Positions 56,213-63,815 of a stretch of 64,000 bases of DNA are shown in pieces; position 1 is the stretch's first letter; each line of letters opens with the position of its first letter. The stretch comes from Alphaproteobacteria bacterium. Its GTDB lineage: Bacteria > Pseudomonadota > Alphaproteobacteria > Rhizobiales > JAJFHR01. Under the pieces are notes generated by a model. That model searched no databases. It saw only the letters and a list, made by a program, of their open reading frames with translations, and was not told where the DNA came from. The translations under genes were made by a program, and so were the position numbers. The stretch covers positions 30,990-94,989 of the forward strand of contig JAJRTY010000167.1 in NCBI GenBank assembly GCA_024278055.1, read 5' to 3'.

Positions 56213-57196
56213 TTGAGAGATTTGGCATTGCCTGAAAACACCCCGCGTCATTTCGCCTTTGTGCTCATCCCGCGCTTTACCATGCTGTCGCTGTCATGCG
56301 CACTCGACGGGTTGCGCTCGGCCAATGTGGATTGTCAGCCCGGCAGCTATAGCTGGCAACTTGTCAGCGCCGAGCCGGGCCCGGTGATTTCCTCCAGCGA
56401 GGTGCCTCTGGCCGTCACCTCACTGGGTAGCGCCAAAAATCCCGATGTGGTGGTCATCTGTGGTGGTGAGCGTTCGCATGATTATTCCAACGTCACCTTA
56501 ACCCGCTGGCTACATGGTCAAACCAAGCGCAACATTCCCCTGGGCTCTCTTTCCGATGGCGCATTTGTCGCAGCGCAAGCCGGTCTTTTTAGGGACCACC
56601 GCTCAACCATTCACTGGAAATGCCTTGATGCCTACCGTGAGCGTTTTCCCGATCTGGACATTCACTCCTCACTTATGGAAATTGACCGCCAGCGGTTTTC
56701 CTGTGCCGGTGGCACACCGTGCCTGGATTTGATGTTGCATTTCATCCTGCAGGATCTGGGCAGCGAGGCGGTAGCCAAAATTGCCAACAATTATTTTCAC
56801 GACACTATTCGCGAAGGCGGGCAAACCCAGCACCTGGCCTCAGCCTTTCGCTTTGCCGGGCACAGCCAGCCGCTCACCCAGGCTTTATTATTAATGGAGG
56901 AAAATCTGGAACACCCGATGCAGATCATCGAAATTGCGCACCGGCTGAAAATTTCCCATCGCCAGCTCGACCGCCTGTTTCGGAAATTCCTGCAAACCTC
57001 ACCAGCTCAATATTTCAGGTCTCTGCGTCTGGCCCGCGCTGCCGGCCTGCTCAGCCAGACCGGGCTGAACATTTCAGAAATCGCCTTTGGCTGCGGCTTT
57101 CAGTCCTCATCCCACCTTGGCAGATACTTTAAAGATCAATATGGTGTAACACCCAGCACCTATCGTAAGTCATTGACGCTTGTGCGCGGAATTTAA
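56213..57196 (+). CDS. GbdR-like AraC-family regulator with N-terminal DJ-1-type domain
   Basis: A 327-aa protein with an N-terminal PfpI/DJ-1-like domain (FAFVLIPRFTMLSLSCALDGLRSAN; DVVVICGGE) and a C-terminal AraC helix-turn-helix pair (IIEIAHRLKISHRQLDRLFRKFLQTSPAQYFRSLRLARAAGLL; ISEIAFGCGFQSSSHLGRYFKDQYGV). In the elbow (GSLSDGAFVAAQAGL) the Cys is Ser, as is usual for betaine-responsive regulators of this subgroup. GbdR activates betaine/dimethylglycine/sarcosine catabolism, which fits the adjacent soxBDAG. There is no ATG in frame before TTG 56213, which has AAGGG 8 bp upstream; a TTG start is inferred. Confidence 0.82.
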   Translation: MRDLALPENTPRHFAFVLIPRFTMLSLSCALDGLRSANVDCQPGSYSWQLVSAEPGPVISSSEVPLAVTSLGSAKNPDVVVICGGERSHDYSNVTLTRWLHGQTKRNIPLGSLSDGAFVAAQAGLFRDHRSTIHWKCLDAYRERFPDLDIHSSLMEIDRQRFSCAGGTPCLDLMLHFILQDLGSEAVAKIANNYFHDTIREGGQTQHLASAFRFAGHSQPLTQALLLMEENLEHPMQIIEIAHRLKISHRQLDRLFRKFLQTSPAQYFRSLRLARAAGLLSQTGLNISEIAFGCGFQSSSHLGRYFKDQYGVTPSTYRKSLTLVRGI

Positions 57197-57223
57197 AACG
57201 CCCCTCATTCAAGGAACACCAAA

Positions 57224-57541
57224 ATGTATATTGCCATGAACCGTTTCAAAGTTAAGCCCGGCTCGGAACAGGCCTTTGAGGAGATCTGGCAAAACCGGGA
57301 TTCAAATCTCAAGAGTGTTCCAGGATTTGTTGAGTTTCATATGCTCAAAGGGCCAAAACAGGAAGCCTACACGCTTTATTCTTCCCATACGGTGTGGGCA
57401 TCATACAGTGACTTTGAAGCCTGGACAAAATCGCAGGCCTTCCGCGATTCTCACAAGCACGCAGGAAAAAACAAAGTGCATTACGATGGCCACCCGCAAT
57501 TCGAAGGTTTTGAAGTTATTCACTCATTGACCCTGAATTAG
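57224..57541 (+). CDS. Antibiotic biosynthesis monooxygenase (ABM/IsdG-like) domain protein
   Basis: A 105-aa single ABM ferredoxin-like domain with the family pattern MYIAMNRFKVKPGSEQAFEEIWQNR and GFVEFHMLKGPKQEAYTLYSSHTVWASYSDFEAWTKSQAFRDSH. Relatives include heme-degrading HmoA/IsdG proteins and small cofactor-free monooxygenases. The Trp and His positions resemble HmoA, but no substrate is proven. It follows the GbdR-like gene by 27 bp. Confidence 0.8.
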   Translation: MYIAMNRFKVKPGSEQAFEEIWQNRDSNLKSVPGFVEFHMLKGPKQEAYTLYSSHTVWASYSDFEAWTKSQAFRDSHKHAGKNKVHYDGHPQFEGFEVIHSLTLN

Positions 57542-57571
57542 CGCAATCTGCTTAGAGCACTTCTCGATCCT

Positions 57572-57585
57572 ATTGGTTAACCAAT
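57572..57585. repeat. 14-bp perfect palindrome
   Basis: ATTGGTTAACCAAT lies 31 bp downstream of the monooxygenase gene. It could be a regulator site or a remnant of a small intergenic repeat; there is no second copy in the window. Confidence 0.35.
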
Positions 57586-57664
57586 TCTTAAAGCATCTCT
57601 TCCAGCTGGTTGAATTTAACCTATGGTGGGTCTTATCAAATTAGCTCAGGTAGGGAGCAGGACA

Positions 57665-57708
57665 GGCGCGGTGAGCAGTGGGGGAACCCACGCGCTTGCC
57701 CGCCTTTT
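57665..57708 (+). terminator. Strong GNRA-loop stem ending in TTTT; terminator or structured leader
   Basis: GGCG-C-GGTGAGC-A-GTGGG closes a GGAA loop with CCCAC-GC-GCTTGCC-CGCC, i.e. about 16 base pairs with small bulges and two G-U pairs, followed at once by TTTTCT. It lies 124 bp after the ABM gene and 29 bp before the 51-aa ORF. It may end the ABM transcript or act as an attenuator for the downstream genes. It does not match a riboswitch class that I recognise. Confidence 0.5.
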
Positions 57709-57736
57709 CTGATGCAACTTTTTTCGGTAGGACATT

Positions 57737-57892
57737 ATGAGGTCTATTTCTTCGCTGATAATCTATGCCGCAAGTCTGGCACCCATCGCTGCCATCTCAC
57801 TTTTCATCAACGACACAGCCGCTGCCCAGATTATCAACAGCCTTGAATCTGTCACTCATCTTCTGGAAACACTAAACAGAGCATTATTTTAA
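57737..57892 (+). CDS. 51-aa small protein with one hydrophobic helix
   Basis: Below the track's cutoff. It reads MRSISSLIIYAASLAPIAAISLF..., a predicted membrane or signal-anchor helix, then an amphipathic tail ending ...LNRALF. A weak Shine-Dalgarno (GGTAGGAC) precedes ATG 57737. It sits in the 419-bp gap upstream of hutF. The rest of that gap has the palindrome and the stem-loop noted above. No family recognised. Confidence 0.45.
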   Translation: MRSISSLIIYAASLAPIAAISLFINDTAAAQIINSLESVTHLLETLNRALF

Positions 57893-57960
57893 AATACTCT
57901 GGAATTTACCCGCAAATCGAATAGTCTCTTGAAAATCATTAAAGAGGACATTCATCCCCC

Positions 57961-59355
57961 ATGGTCAACACTACAAAAGCGCGCGGGTTTCATTTTTCAG
58001 AAGCCTTGACAGCGCAAGGCTGGCGGCAAAACGTCAGTGCAACACTTGATGACAACGGTTTTTTCACCACGCTTGACAGCGACGACAACCCCCATAACCT
58101 GCCTCGCATCGACGGTTACGCTGTCCCCGGCGGCACCAATCTTCACTCCCATGTCTTCCAGCGCGCCATGGCCGGTCTGGGCGAGGTGCGGGGAAACCCC
58201 ACCGACAGTTTCTGGAGCTGGCGCGAGGTCATGTACAAGTTCGTTGCCATCATCGACCCCGATGACCTGAAGGCCATTGCCGCGAGGCTCTATATGGATT
58301 TTCTCAAAGGCGGCTTTACCAGTGTCGGTGAATTTCACTATCTCCACCACAGCCCCGACGGCACACCTTATGATGACCCGGCGCAAATGTCCGTGGCTAT
58401 TATTGAGGCCGCGCAAAATTCAGGCATAGCCCTCACCCACCTGCCGGTATTTTATGCCCATTCAGGTTTTGGCGGCACCGCCCCCAACCAGGGTCAAAGA
58501 CGTTTCGTACATTCTTTGGACGACTATGCAAAATTACTGCACAGCCTCAATGATCACTGTCGCTCTCCACTCAACAAAATCGGCATAGCCCCGCATTCCC
58601 TGCGTGCAGTAACTTCGGATGAATTATCAAAGCTTGAAGGACTTCGCCGGGAATTGGTTGCCGGTGGCCCCATGCACATTCACATCGCCGAACAGACAAA
58701 AGAGGTTGATGATTGTGTCGCCCATTGCGGTTCGCGCCCGGTGGAATGGCTGTTGAACAATGCCGATGTTGACGCAAGCTGGTGTCTCATTCACGCCACC
58801 CACATGACTGCCGACGAAATCCGCAACATGGCCAAAACAGGTGCCATAGCCGGTCTGTGCCCGATGACCGAAGCCAACCTTGGCGATGGCATTTTTCCCG
58901 CCGAAGAGTTTCAGGCCGCCGGTGGCCGCTTTGGTGTCGGCACAGATTCCAACATTCGCACCAATGTTGCAGAAGAACTGCAAATGCTGGAATACTCCCA
59001 ACGCCTGTCAAAACGACGCCGCAACATACTGGCAGATCAAAACAACCCCAACGTTGGCGACAGCCTTTATCAGCAGGCATCCAGCGGCGGCGCTTTGGCT
59101 TTGGCCCAGCACTCCGGTGTCCTGGACATTAACAAACGCGCTGATTTTATGGTGCTTGATTCTCAATTGGACGGCATTCAACGACAAGCCGATGCCCGTT
59201 ACATGGACTACTGGCTATTCGGTGCGATAGACCGCACCCCGAAAGACGTTTATGTGGCCGGGCAACAGGTAGTTATTGACGGACGTCACAAGCAAGAAGA
59301 AGCCATAGATCGCGATTATCGCCGGGTGATGCAAAAACTGCTGGCGCAAATTTAG
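57961..59355 (+). CDS. hutF: Formimidoylglutamate deiminase
   Basis: A 464-aa amidohydrolase. The first metal motif PGGTNLHSHVFQRAMAGLGE is diagnostic of HutF, followed by GEFHYLHHSPDG, HIAEQTKEVDDC, LIHATHMT and VGTDSNIRTN. It converts N-formimino-L-glutamate to N-formyl-L-glutamate in the histidine pathway. Other hut genes are not in the window. ATG 57961 follows AGAGGACA. It ends with a 4-bp overlap with the stop of the convergent anti-sigma gene. Confidence 0.93.
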   Translation: MVNTTKARGFHFSEALTAQGWRQNVSATLDDNGFFTTLDSDDNPHNLPRIDGYAVPGGTNLHSHVFQRAMAGLGEVRGNPTDSFWSWREVMYKFVAIIDPDDLKAIAARLYMDFLKGGFTSVGEFHYLHHSPDGTPYDDPAQMSVAIIEAAQNSGIALTHLPVFYAHSGFGGTAPNQGQRRFVHSLDDYAKLLHSLNDHCRSPLNKIGIAPHSLRAVTSDELSKLEGLRRELVAGGPMHIHIAEQTKEVDDCVAHCGSRPVEWLLNNADVDASWCLIHATHMTADEIRNMAKTGAIAGLCPMTEANLGDGIFPAEEFQAAGGRFGVGTDSNIRTNVAEELQMLEYSQRLSKRRRNILADQNNPNVGDSLYQQASSGGALALAQHSGVLDINKRADFMVLDSQLDGIQRQADARYMDYWLFGAIDRTPKDVYVAGQQVVIDGRHKQEEAIDRDYRRVMQKLLAQI

Positions 59356-60107
59356 AGGTTTTTTGCAAACTCACTGGCTGCGTTTTTGATAAGTGCCCTG
59401 TCGCGCCCGCCAATCAACAGGTATTCATACCCATCCTTGGCCCAGGACGCAGCCTGCATTCCGCGCATCTCGCTCACAACAACTTTACTGTTTTCCAGCT
59501 TCTCGGATCGAATGATGCACAATGCAATCGGCTCGCCCAGTTTTGTCAAAAATGTCAGCTGCATCAACGGCCTGCCTTCAAATCCGAGAATTTGAGCCCG
59601 CTTGTAGTCAAGTTGCTTTTGCTGAACCAGGCTCGGCAGGTCAATCTTCTTGCCGATTGCCTGGGAAACACGATCAAGTTCAATGCCGGCAACATCAGGT
59701 TTTTGATCAATACCTTCCAGGGTAGCATGAATATAAAGTGCCTGATATGTAGCGACAAACTCCCGCCAGTTCTCATCTTTTGTCTGCCCGGCAAAATACC
59801 CGGCACCGAGGCCCGCCAAAAGGAAAACAAACGAGAATACGGCAATCAGTTTCAGGCATCTGGCAACCGGTATTGAAGTCTCGTAGCGATCCGCATCGGG
59901 TAAATCCGGCATGCTCGGTGCGACATTGAGCAACTGGTCAAAGGCTGCATCAATCTTCGGTTTATTCAGGGACAAAATGTCGATTCGGGCCTGAACATCT
60001 GAATCGTTTTTTAATGCCTGTCGAATTTCCTCAGCACGAGTGTGTTCAAATTCACCATCCAGGAAGGCCGTAAGCTCCTCATCACTGAATTCCTGACTGT
60101 TGTTCAT
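59352..60107 (-). CDS. Membrane-bound anti-sigma factor
   Basis: A 251-aa protein with an N-terminal zinc-finger-like/anti-sigma region lacking the full HxxxCxxC motif (SDEELTAFLDGEFEHTRAEEIRQALKNDSDVQARIDILS), one membrane helix (LIAVFSFVFLLAGLGAGYFAG) and a ~110-residue periplasmic domain. It starts within the sigma-factor stop (ATGA), as usual for anti-sigma genes, and should hold the ECF sigma inactive at the inner membrane until a periplasmic signal appears. Confidence 0.82.
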   Translation of the reverse strand: MNNSQEFSDEELTAFLDGEFEHTRAEEIRQALKNDSDVQARIDILSLNKPKIDAAFDQLLNVAPSMPDLPDADRYETSIPVARCLKLIAVFSFVFLLAGLGAGYFAGQTKDENWREFVATYQALYIHATLEGIDQKPDVAGIELDRVSQAIGKKIDLPSLVQQKQLDYKRAQILGFEGRPLMQLTFLTKLGEPIALCIIRSEKLENSKVVVSEMRGMQAASWAKDGYEYLLIGGRDRALIKNAASEFAKNL

Positions 60108-60643
60108 CCCAGTTTACTTTCGCTACCATTGATTTTCCCGGCAAGTCTGGCTCGCGCCGCCGCCAGGCGGCTCATCACCGTACCCACTGGAATTTCAAGA
60201 ATTTCAGCGGCCTGTCTGTAGCTATACCCTTCAGCATAAACCAACAATACCGTCGCACGCTGGGCTTCGGGTAAAGCGCCTACCTGCAATAACACTTCTT
60301 TGATCAATAAATTCGATTCCGGTCCCGGTTTTATTTCAGGAATCTGATTTTCTTCAAGAGTTGTCATACCTCCCCCCCGACGCACAGCCGCGGCACGAAG
60401 CTCATTCAGCCAGATACGCTGGGCCATACGGAACACCCAGCTTTTGAGATTTGTTCCCGGTATATAAAGATGGGCTTTTTCCAGCGCCCGCAAACAGGTG
60501 GATTGTGCCAAATCATCGGCAGACTGGGCACTGCCTGTTAATACCAGACAAAATCGCCATAATCGGGGAAATATGGGCTGGAGCCCGTTTCTGACTTCTT
60601 CAAATGAACTTTTTTTTCCAAACATTCGAATAAATCTGCCCAT
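60104..60643 (-). CDS. ECF-type RNA polymerase sigma factor
   Basis: A 179-aa ECF sigma with region 2 (FPRLWRFCLVLTGSAQSADDLAQSTCLRALEK; NLKSWVFRMAQRIWLNELRA) and region 4 helix-turn-helix (GALPEAQRATVLLVYAEGYSYRQAAEILEIPVGTVMSRLAAARARL). It couples to the anti-sigma gene by a 4-bp overlap and is divergent from the DUF4399 gene across 59 bp. An autoregulated promoter is likely in this gap, but I do not see a clear conserved motif. Confidence 0.9.
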   Translation of the reverse strand: MGRFIRMFGKKSSFEEVRNGLQPIFPRLWRFCLVLTGSAQSADDLAQSTCLRALEKAHLYIPGTNLKSWVFRMAQRIWLNELRAAAVRRGGGMTTLEENQIPEIKPGPESNLLIKEVLLQVGALPEAQRATVLLVYAEGYSYRQAAEILEIPVGTVMSRLAAARARLAGKINGSESKLG

Positions 60644-60702
60644 GGCGTGTTTTACAGGTGCCGTGATTATACGCGGTTAACTTTCATTTGGGAGAAAAAT
60701 AA

Positions 60703-61152
60703 ATGAAGACGATTGCAACGGCAGTATTTGCCGCAATTTTCAGCCTGTCCGGCGCAACATTCGCTCTGGCTCAAGGCGCACCGTCAAAAGCCGGGGCCAA
60801 ACAGTATTTCGTCAACCTCAAAGACGGCGACACCGTTTCCAGCCCTCTCACCGTTGTTTTCGGCCTGTCAGGCATGGGCGTGGCTCCTGCCGGAATTGAC
60901 AAAGCCAATACCGGCCACCACCATATCCTCATCAATCGCCCCCCTTTGGGCCAGGGTGAAGGAGGCGCTGATGAATTCAAGGATTCCATCCCCGCTGACG
61001 AAAAACACGTACATTTTGGCGGGGGTCAAACAGAAAAAACTCTTGAACTGGCACCGGGTAAATACACCTTACAGCTGGTTCTGGGAGACAAAGACCACAT
61101 CCCCCACAATCCGCCGGTAGCTTCAGAAGTGATTACCATTACGGTAAAATAA
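60703..61152 (+). CDS. DUF4399 periplasmic protein
   Basis: A 149-aa exported protein: a signal peptide (ATAVFAAIFSLSGATFALA) and a DUF4399 domain (FVNLKDGDTVSSPLTVVFGLSGMGVAPAG; GHHHILINRP; HVHFGGGQTEKTLELAPGKYTLQLVLGDKDHIPHNPP). The His-rich GHHHIL, HVHFGGG and HIPH motifs suggest metal binding, but the family is uncharacterised. It is divergent from the ECF sigma gene, so it is a candidate target of that sigma factor. Confidence 0.85.
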   Translation: MKTIATAVFAAIFSLSGATFALAQGAPSKAGAKQYFVNLKDGDTVSSPLTVVFGLSGMGVAPAGIDKANTGHHHILINRPPLGQGEGGADEFKDSIPADEKHVHFGGGQTEKTLELAPGKYTLQLVLGDKDHIPHNPPVASEVITITVK

Positions 61153-61170
61153 CACCAGATCACAACTAGA

Positions 61171-61316
61171 GCGTTTCAGGTTTAGATTGAAACACCAGGG
61201 CAGCAAGCGCTGCCCGGCGCTACTGTGCCGCGCCCGTGCAGGCTCGGTGCGCAGCACCGAAATAGCCGCGAACGAAAAAACCTGGAGTGATTCCGTCAAA
61301 GACGGACACGCTCCAG
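61171..61316. repeat. Cluster of hairpin-forming repeats
   Basis: Within 146 bp there are four perfect or near-perfect hairpins: GTTTCA..TGAAAC, GGGCAGC-AAGC-GCTGCCC, CGGTGC-GCA-GCACCG, and nested CTGGAG..CCGTC-AAA-GACGG..CTCCAG. The left part, GAGCGTTTCAGGTTTAGATTGAAACACC, resembles palindromic intergenic repeats frequent in Hyphomicrobiales. No gene is apparent. Confidence 0.6.
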
Positions 61317-61322
61317 ACAGAT

Positions 61323-61351
61323 AAAAAGCAGTCCTTCGGGGCTGCTTTTTT
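61323..61351 (+). terminator. Rho-independent terminator of the DUF4399 gene
   Basis: AAAAAGCAGTCC-TTCG-GGGCTGCTTTTTT: a 12-bp stem with a UUCG tetraloop and one G-U pair, ending in T6. It is the nearest strong terminator downstream of the DUF4399 gene. The A-rich left arm also makes it work leftward. Confidence 0.8.
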
Positions 61352-61515
61352 GTTTGGAACCCCACTGCACGCGCCCTGCACATCTTCATCGGCATTGTAA
61401 GTATTCTGTATAATTCAACTTTCCTGGCGGCCCTTGTTGCAAATCATTATTAAATGCAATAAAGTTGAGAATAATTCTTAAAAGCATTTTAAACTATTCG
61501 CCTCAGGAGTCTCTT

Positions 61516-62631
61516 TTGAAAAATAAGATTGGAACGCCTCTCGATCGGCGGAATCTCCTGTCCAGAGGCCTTGTTCTGGCTGGCGGCAGTGCCCTGGGCG
61601 GGCTTGGCGTTGCAGAAGCCAGTGCGGCCAGCGATGGTCAAAAAACAGATATAGATCCAAAATCCCACCGTATGAGCGATAATATGGCGATGGGAACCAT
61701 TGGTGATGTTGGCACCGATATCAATGGATTTGATGCCACCGAAATGCTCACCGACTGGGACACCGGAATTGTCTCACAGGACAATGACGGCCGCACGGTT
61801 CGAACCTACACCATCGAAGCCATCGACAAAGATATCGAAATCGCCCCCGGCGTTATCTTCCCGGCCTGGACCTTCAATGGCCGCGTTCCCGGCCCCGCCC
61901 TGCGTGCAACAGAGGGCGATCGCCTGCGTATTATCTTTCGCAACCTTGGCTCCCATCCCCACTCCCTGCATTTTCACGGCATTCATTCAGCCCGAATGGA
62001 TGGCATCCCCGGAACGCCGGGCATGATTGATCCCGGCGAGGAATTTATTTACGAGTTCGATGCCCAGCCCTTTGGCTGCCATCTCTATCATTGCCACGCA
62101 TTACCACTGACGCGTCACATGCACAAAGGCATGTATGGCGCTTTCATCGTCGATCCCGATCCTGAAAAGCATGCCGAATTTGCCGATGTGGCAAGATCAC
62201 GTCTGCTGGGTTCACCGGAAAATGAAAACTGGCAGGAACTGGTTATGGTGATGAACGCCTTTGACACCAATTTTGATGGTGAAAACGAGTTTTATGCCGT
62301 CAACACCATCTCCAACCACTATCTCAACCATCCAATCCGGGTTGAAAAATCCCGCCCCATCCGCATCTACCTAATCAATGTGACAGAGTTTGACCCCATC
62401 AACTCATTTCACCTGCATGCAAATTTTTACGACTATTATGACCACGGCACCACGCTCACCCCCACCTTGCGCAATGTCGATACCATCATGCAATGTCAGG
62501 CCCAGCGCGGCATACTGGAAATGTCATTTGCCGATCATGAGCCCGGAAAATACATGTTTCATGCCCATCAGGCCGAATTTACCGAACTGGGCTGGATGTC
62601 TTTGCTCGACGTGGTGGAGGATGAAACATGA
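61516..62631 (+). CDS. Tat-exported two-domain multicopper oxidase
   Basis: A 371-aa exported protein. TTG 61516 follows AGGAG at good spacing; the track start 61465 has none. The N-terminus has a Tat motif (DRRNLLSRGLVLAGGSALGG). Domain 1 holds LHFHGIH and the Cys/His/Met cluster GCHLYHCHALPLTRHMHKGMYG, a type 1 copper site; domain 2 holds SFHLHANFY and YMFHAHQAEF for the trinuclear centre. T1 copper lies in domain 1 only, as in nitrite-reductase-like two-domain MCOs. The substrate (a metal or phenolic) is not decidable. It is translationally coupled to the ZIP gene (ATGA). Confidence 0.85.
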   Translation: MKNKIGTPLDRRNLLSRGLVLAGGSALGGLGVAEASAASDGQKTDIDPKSHRMSDNMAMGTIGDVGTDINGFDATEMLTDWDTGIVSQDNDGRTVRTYTIEAIDKDIEIAPGVIFPAWTFNGRVPGPALRATEGDRLRIIFRNLGSHPHSLHFHGIHSARMDGIPGTPGMIDPGEEFIYEFDAQPFGCHLYHCHALPLTRHMHKGMYGAFIVDPDPEKHAEFADVARSRLLGSPENENWQELVMVMNAFDTNFDGENEFYAVNTISNHYLNHPIRVEKSRPIRIYLINVTEFDPINSFHLHANFYDYYDHGTTLTPTLRNVDTIMQCQAQRGILEMSFADHEPGKYMFHAHQAEFTELGWMSLLDVVEDET

Positions 62632-63815
62632 GCACATCAGATCAACAGCCCGAGACCCATCGCAGCGTCAGTTGGCTTATCGTTTACATAACAACGCCGT
62701 TGCTCCTCCTTTTGATGGCTGGGGCGTGGTTGATTAGCAGCGATCCTCTGGCGCTGTTTGACAGCGATGTGCCACCGGTTGAAAACCTGACTATTGAGCG
62801 CGTTTTCCTTGATGATAGCGGAATTAACATCAAAGTCCGCGCTGGTGGCGATGAACCCATGACCATCGCCCAGGTTCAGGTCGACAGCGCTTATTGGACG
62901 TTTACGCAAACGCCTGCCGGGCCTTTAACGCGGGTATCTTCCGCCTGGCTCAAAATTCCCTACCCCTGGGTTCAGGGTGAAGCACATCTGATACGGCTGG
63001 TTACCAACACCGGCGCAACCTTTGAACATCAAATCGAAATTGCCGTCGCCACTCCAAAAAATCAGACCGGCAGCCTGGGCATTCAGGCTCTGGTCGGCGG
63101 CTTCGTTGGAATTTTACCCGTTGCCATCGGCCTGATGTTTTACCCGCTGATGCGCTCGATGCAACGCGATGGCATGCGGTTTTTCCTCGCCCTCACCATC
63201 GGTATGCTGGCGTTTTTACTGATTGATACGCTGGAGGCAGCGCTTGAGTTCGGTCGCACAGCCGCACCAGCCTTTCAGGGAACAGCCCTGGTGCTTCTGG
63301 TCGCCGCCATGACCTGTCTGGGCCTGATTGCCATCGGGCGACGACAGGGCGCACCCACAGGCCTGGCACTGGCCACCTATGTAGCGCTTGGCATCGGCTT
63401 GCACAATTTTGGCGAAGGCCTCGCAATCGGCACCGCACTGGCCGCAGGCTCTGCCGGTCTTGGTGCCTTTCTGGTGATCGGTTTCACCGTCCATAACCTC
63501 ACCGAAGGCATCGCCATTGCCGCCCCTCTGGTCAAGAAGAAACCATCTATGACGATGTTTGCCGGTCTTGCCCTTTTAGCGGGCGCACCGGCGATTCCCG
63601 GCATCTGGCTTGGCAGCTACGCCATTGAGCCTCAATGGGCCGCCCTGGCGCTGGCAATTGCCACCGGAGCAATCCTTCAGGTCCTGTTCGAAGTCGGCAC
63701 CTATACGGTTCGCAATGATAAAAGTGGTCAGATAACCCTGGACCGTTACGCCATCGGCGGCCTGTTTTTTGGCATAGTGTTTATGTATCTCACTGCCATG
63801 GTGATCAAGATTTAA
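62628..63815 (+). CDS. ZIP-family metal transporter with N-terminal periplasmic domain
   Basis: A 395-aa membrane protein. The C-terminal part is ZIP-like: GIGLHNFGEGLAIGTAL and GFTVHNLTEGIAIAAP are the two HNxxEG metal-binding helices. Before it come an N-terminal helix (SWLIVYITTPLLLLLMAGAWL) and a ~100-residue beta-rich segment (IERVFLDDSGINIKVRAGG...AYWTFTQT), probably periplasmic. ZIPs move Zn, Fe, Mn or similar into the cytosol. Coupling to a multicopper oxidase suggests oxidation-linked metal handling. The gene's last ~57 bp are mirrored at the right end of the window. Confidence 0.86.
   Translation: MSTSDQQPETHRSVSWLIVYITTPLLLLLMAGAWLISSDPLALFDSDVPPVENLTIERVFLDDSGINIKVRAGGDEPMTIAQVQVDSAYWTFTQTPAGPLTRVSSAWLKIPYPWVQGEAHLIRLVTNTGATFEHQIEIAVATPKNQTGSLGIQALVGGFVGILPVAIGLMFYPLMRSMQRDGMRFFLALTIGMLAFLLIDTLEAALEFGRTAAPAFQGTALVLLVAAMTCLGLIAIGRRQGAPTGLALATYVALGIGLHNFGEGLAIGTALAAGSAGLGAFLVIGFTVHNLTEGIAIAAPLVKKKPSMTMFAGLALLAGAPAIPGIWLGSYAIEPQWAALALAIATGAILQVLFEVGTYTVRNDKSGQITLDRYAIGGLFFGIVFMYLTAMVIKI

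Noticed and set aside
57665-57708. Riboswitch upstream of hutF
   Set aside because: The stem is a single bulged hairpin with a GNRA loop and T tract; no conserved pseudoknot or multi-helix core of a known class could be matched by eye.
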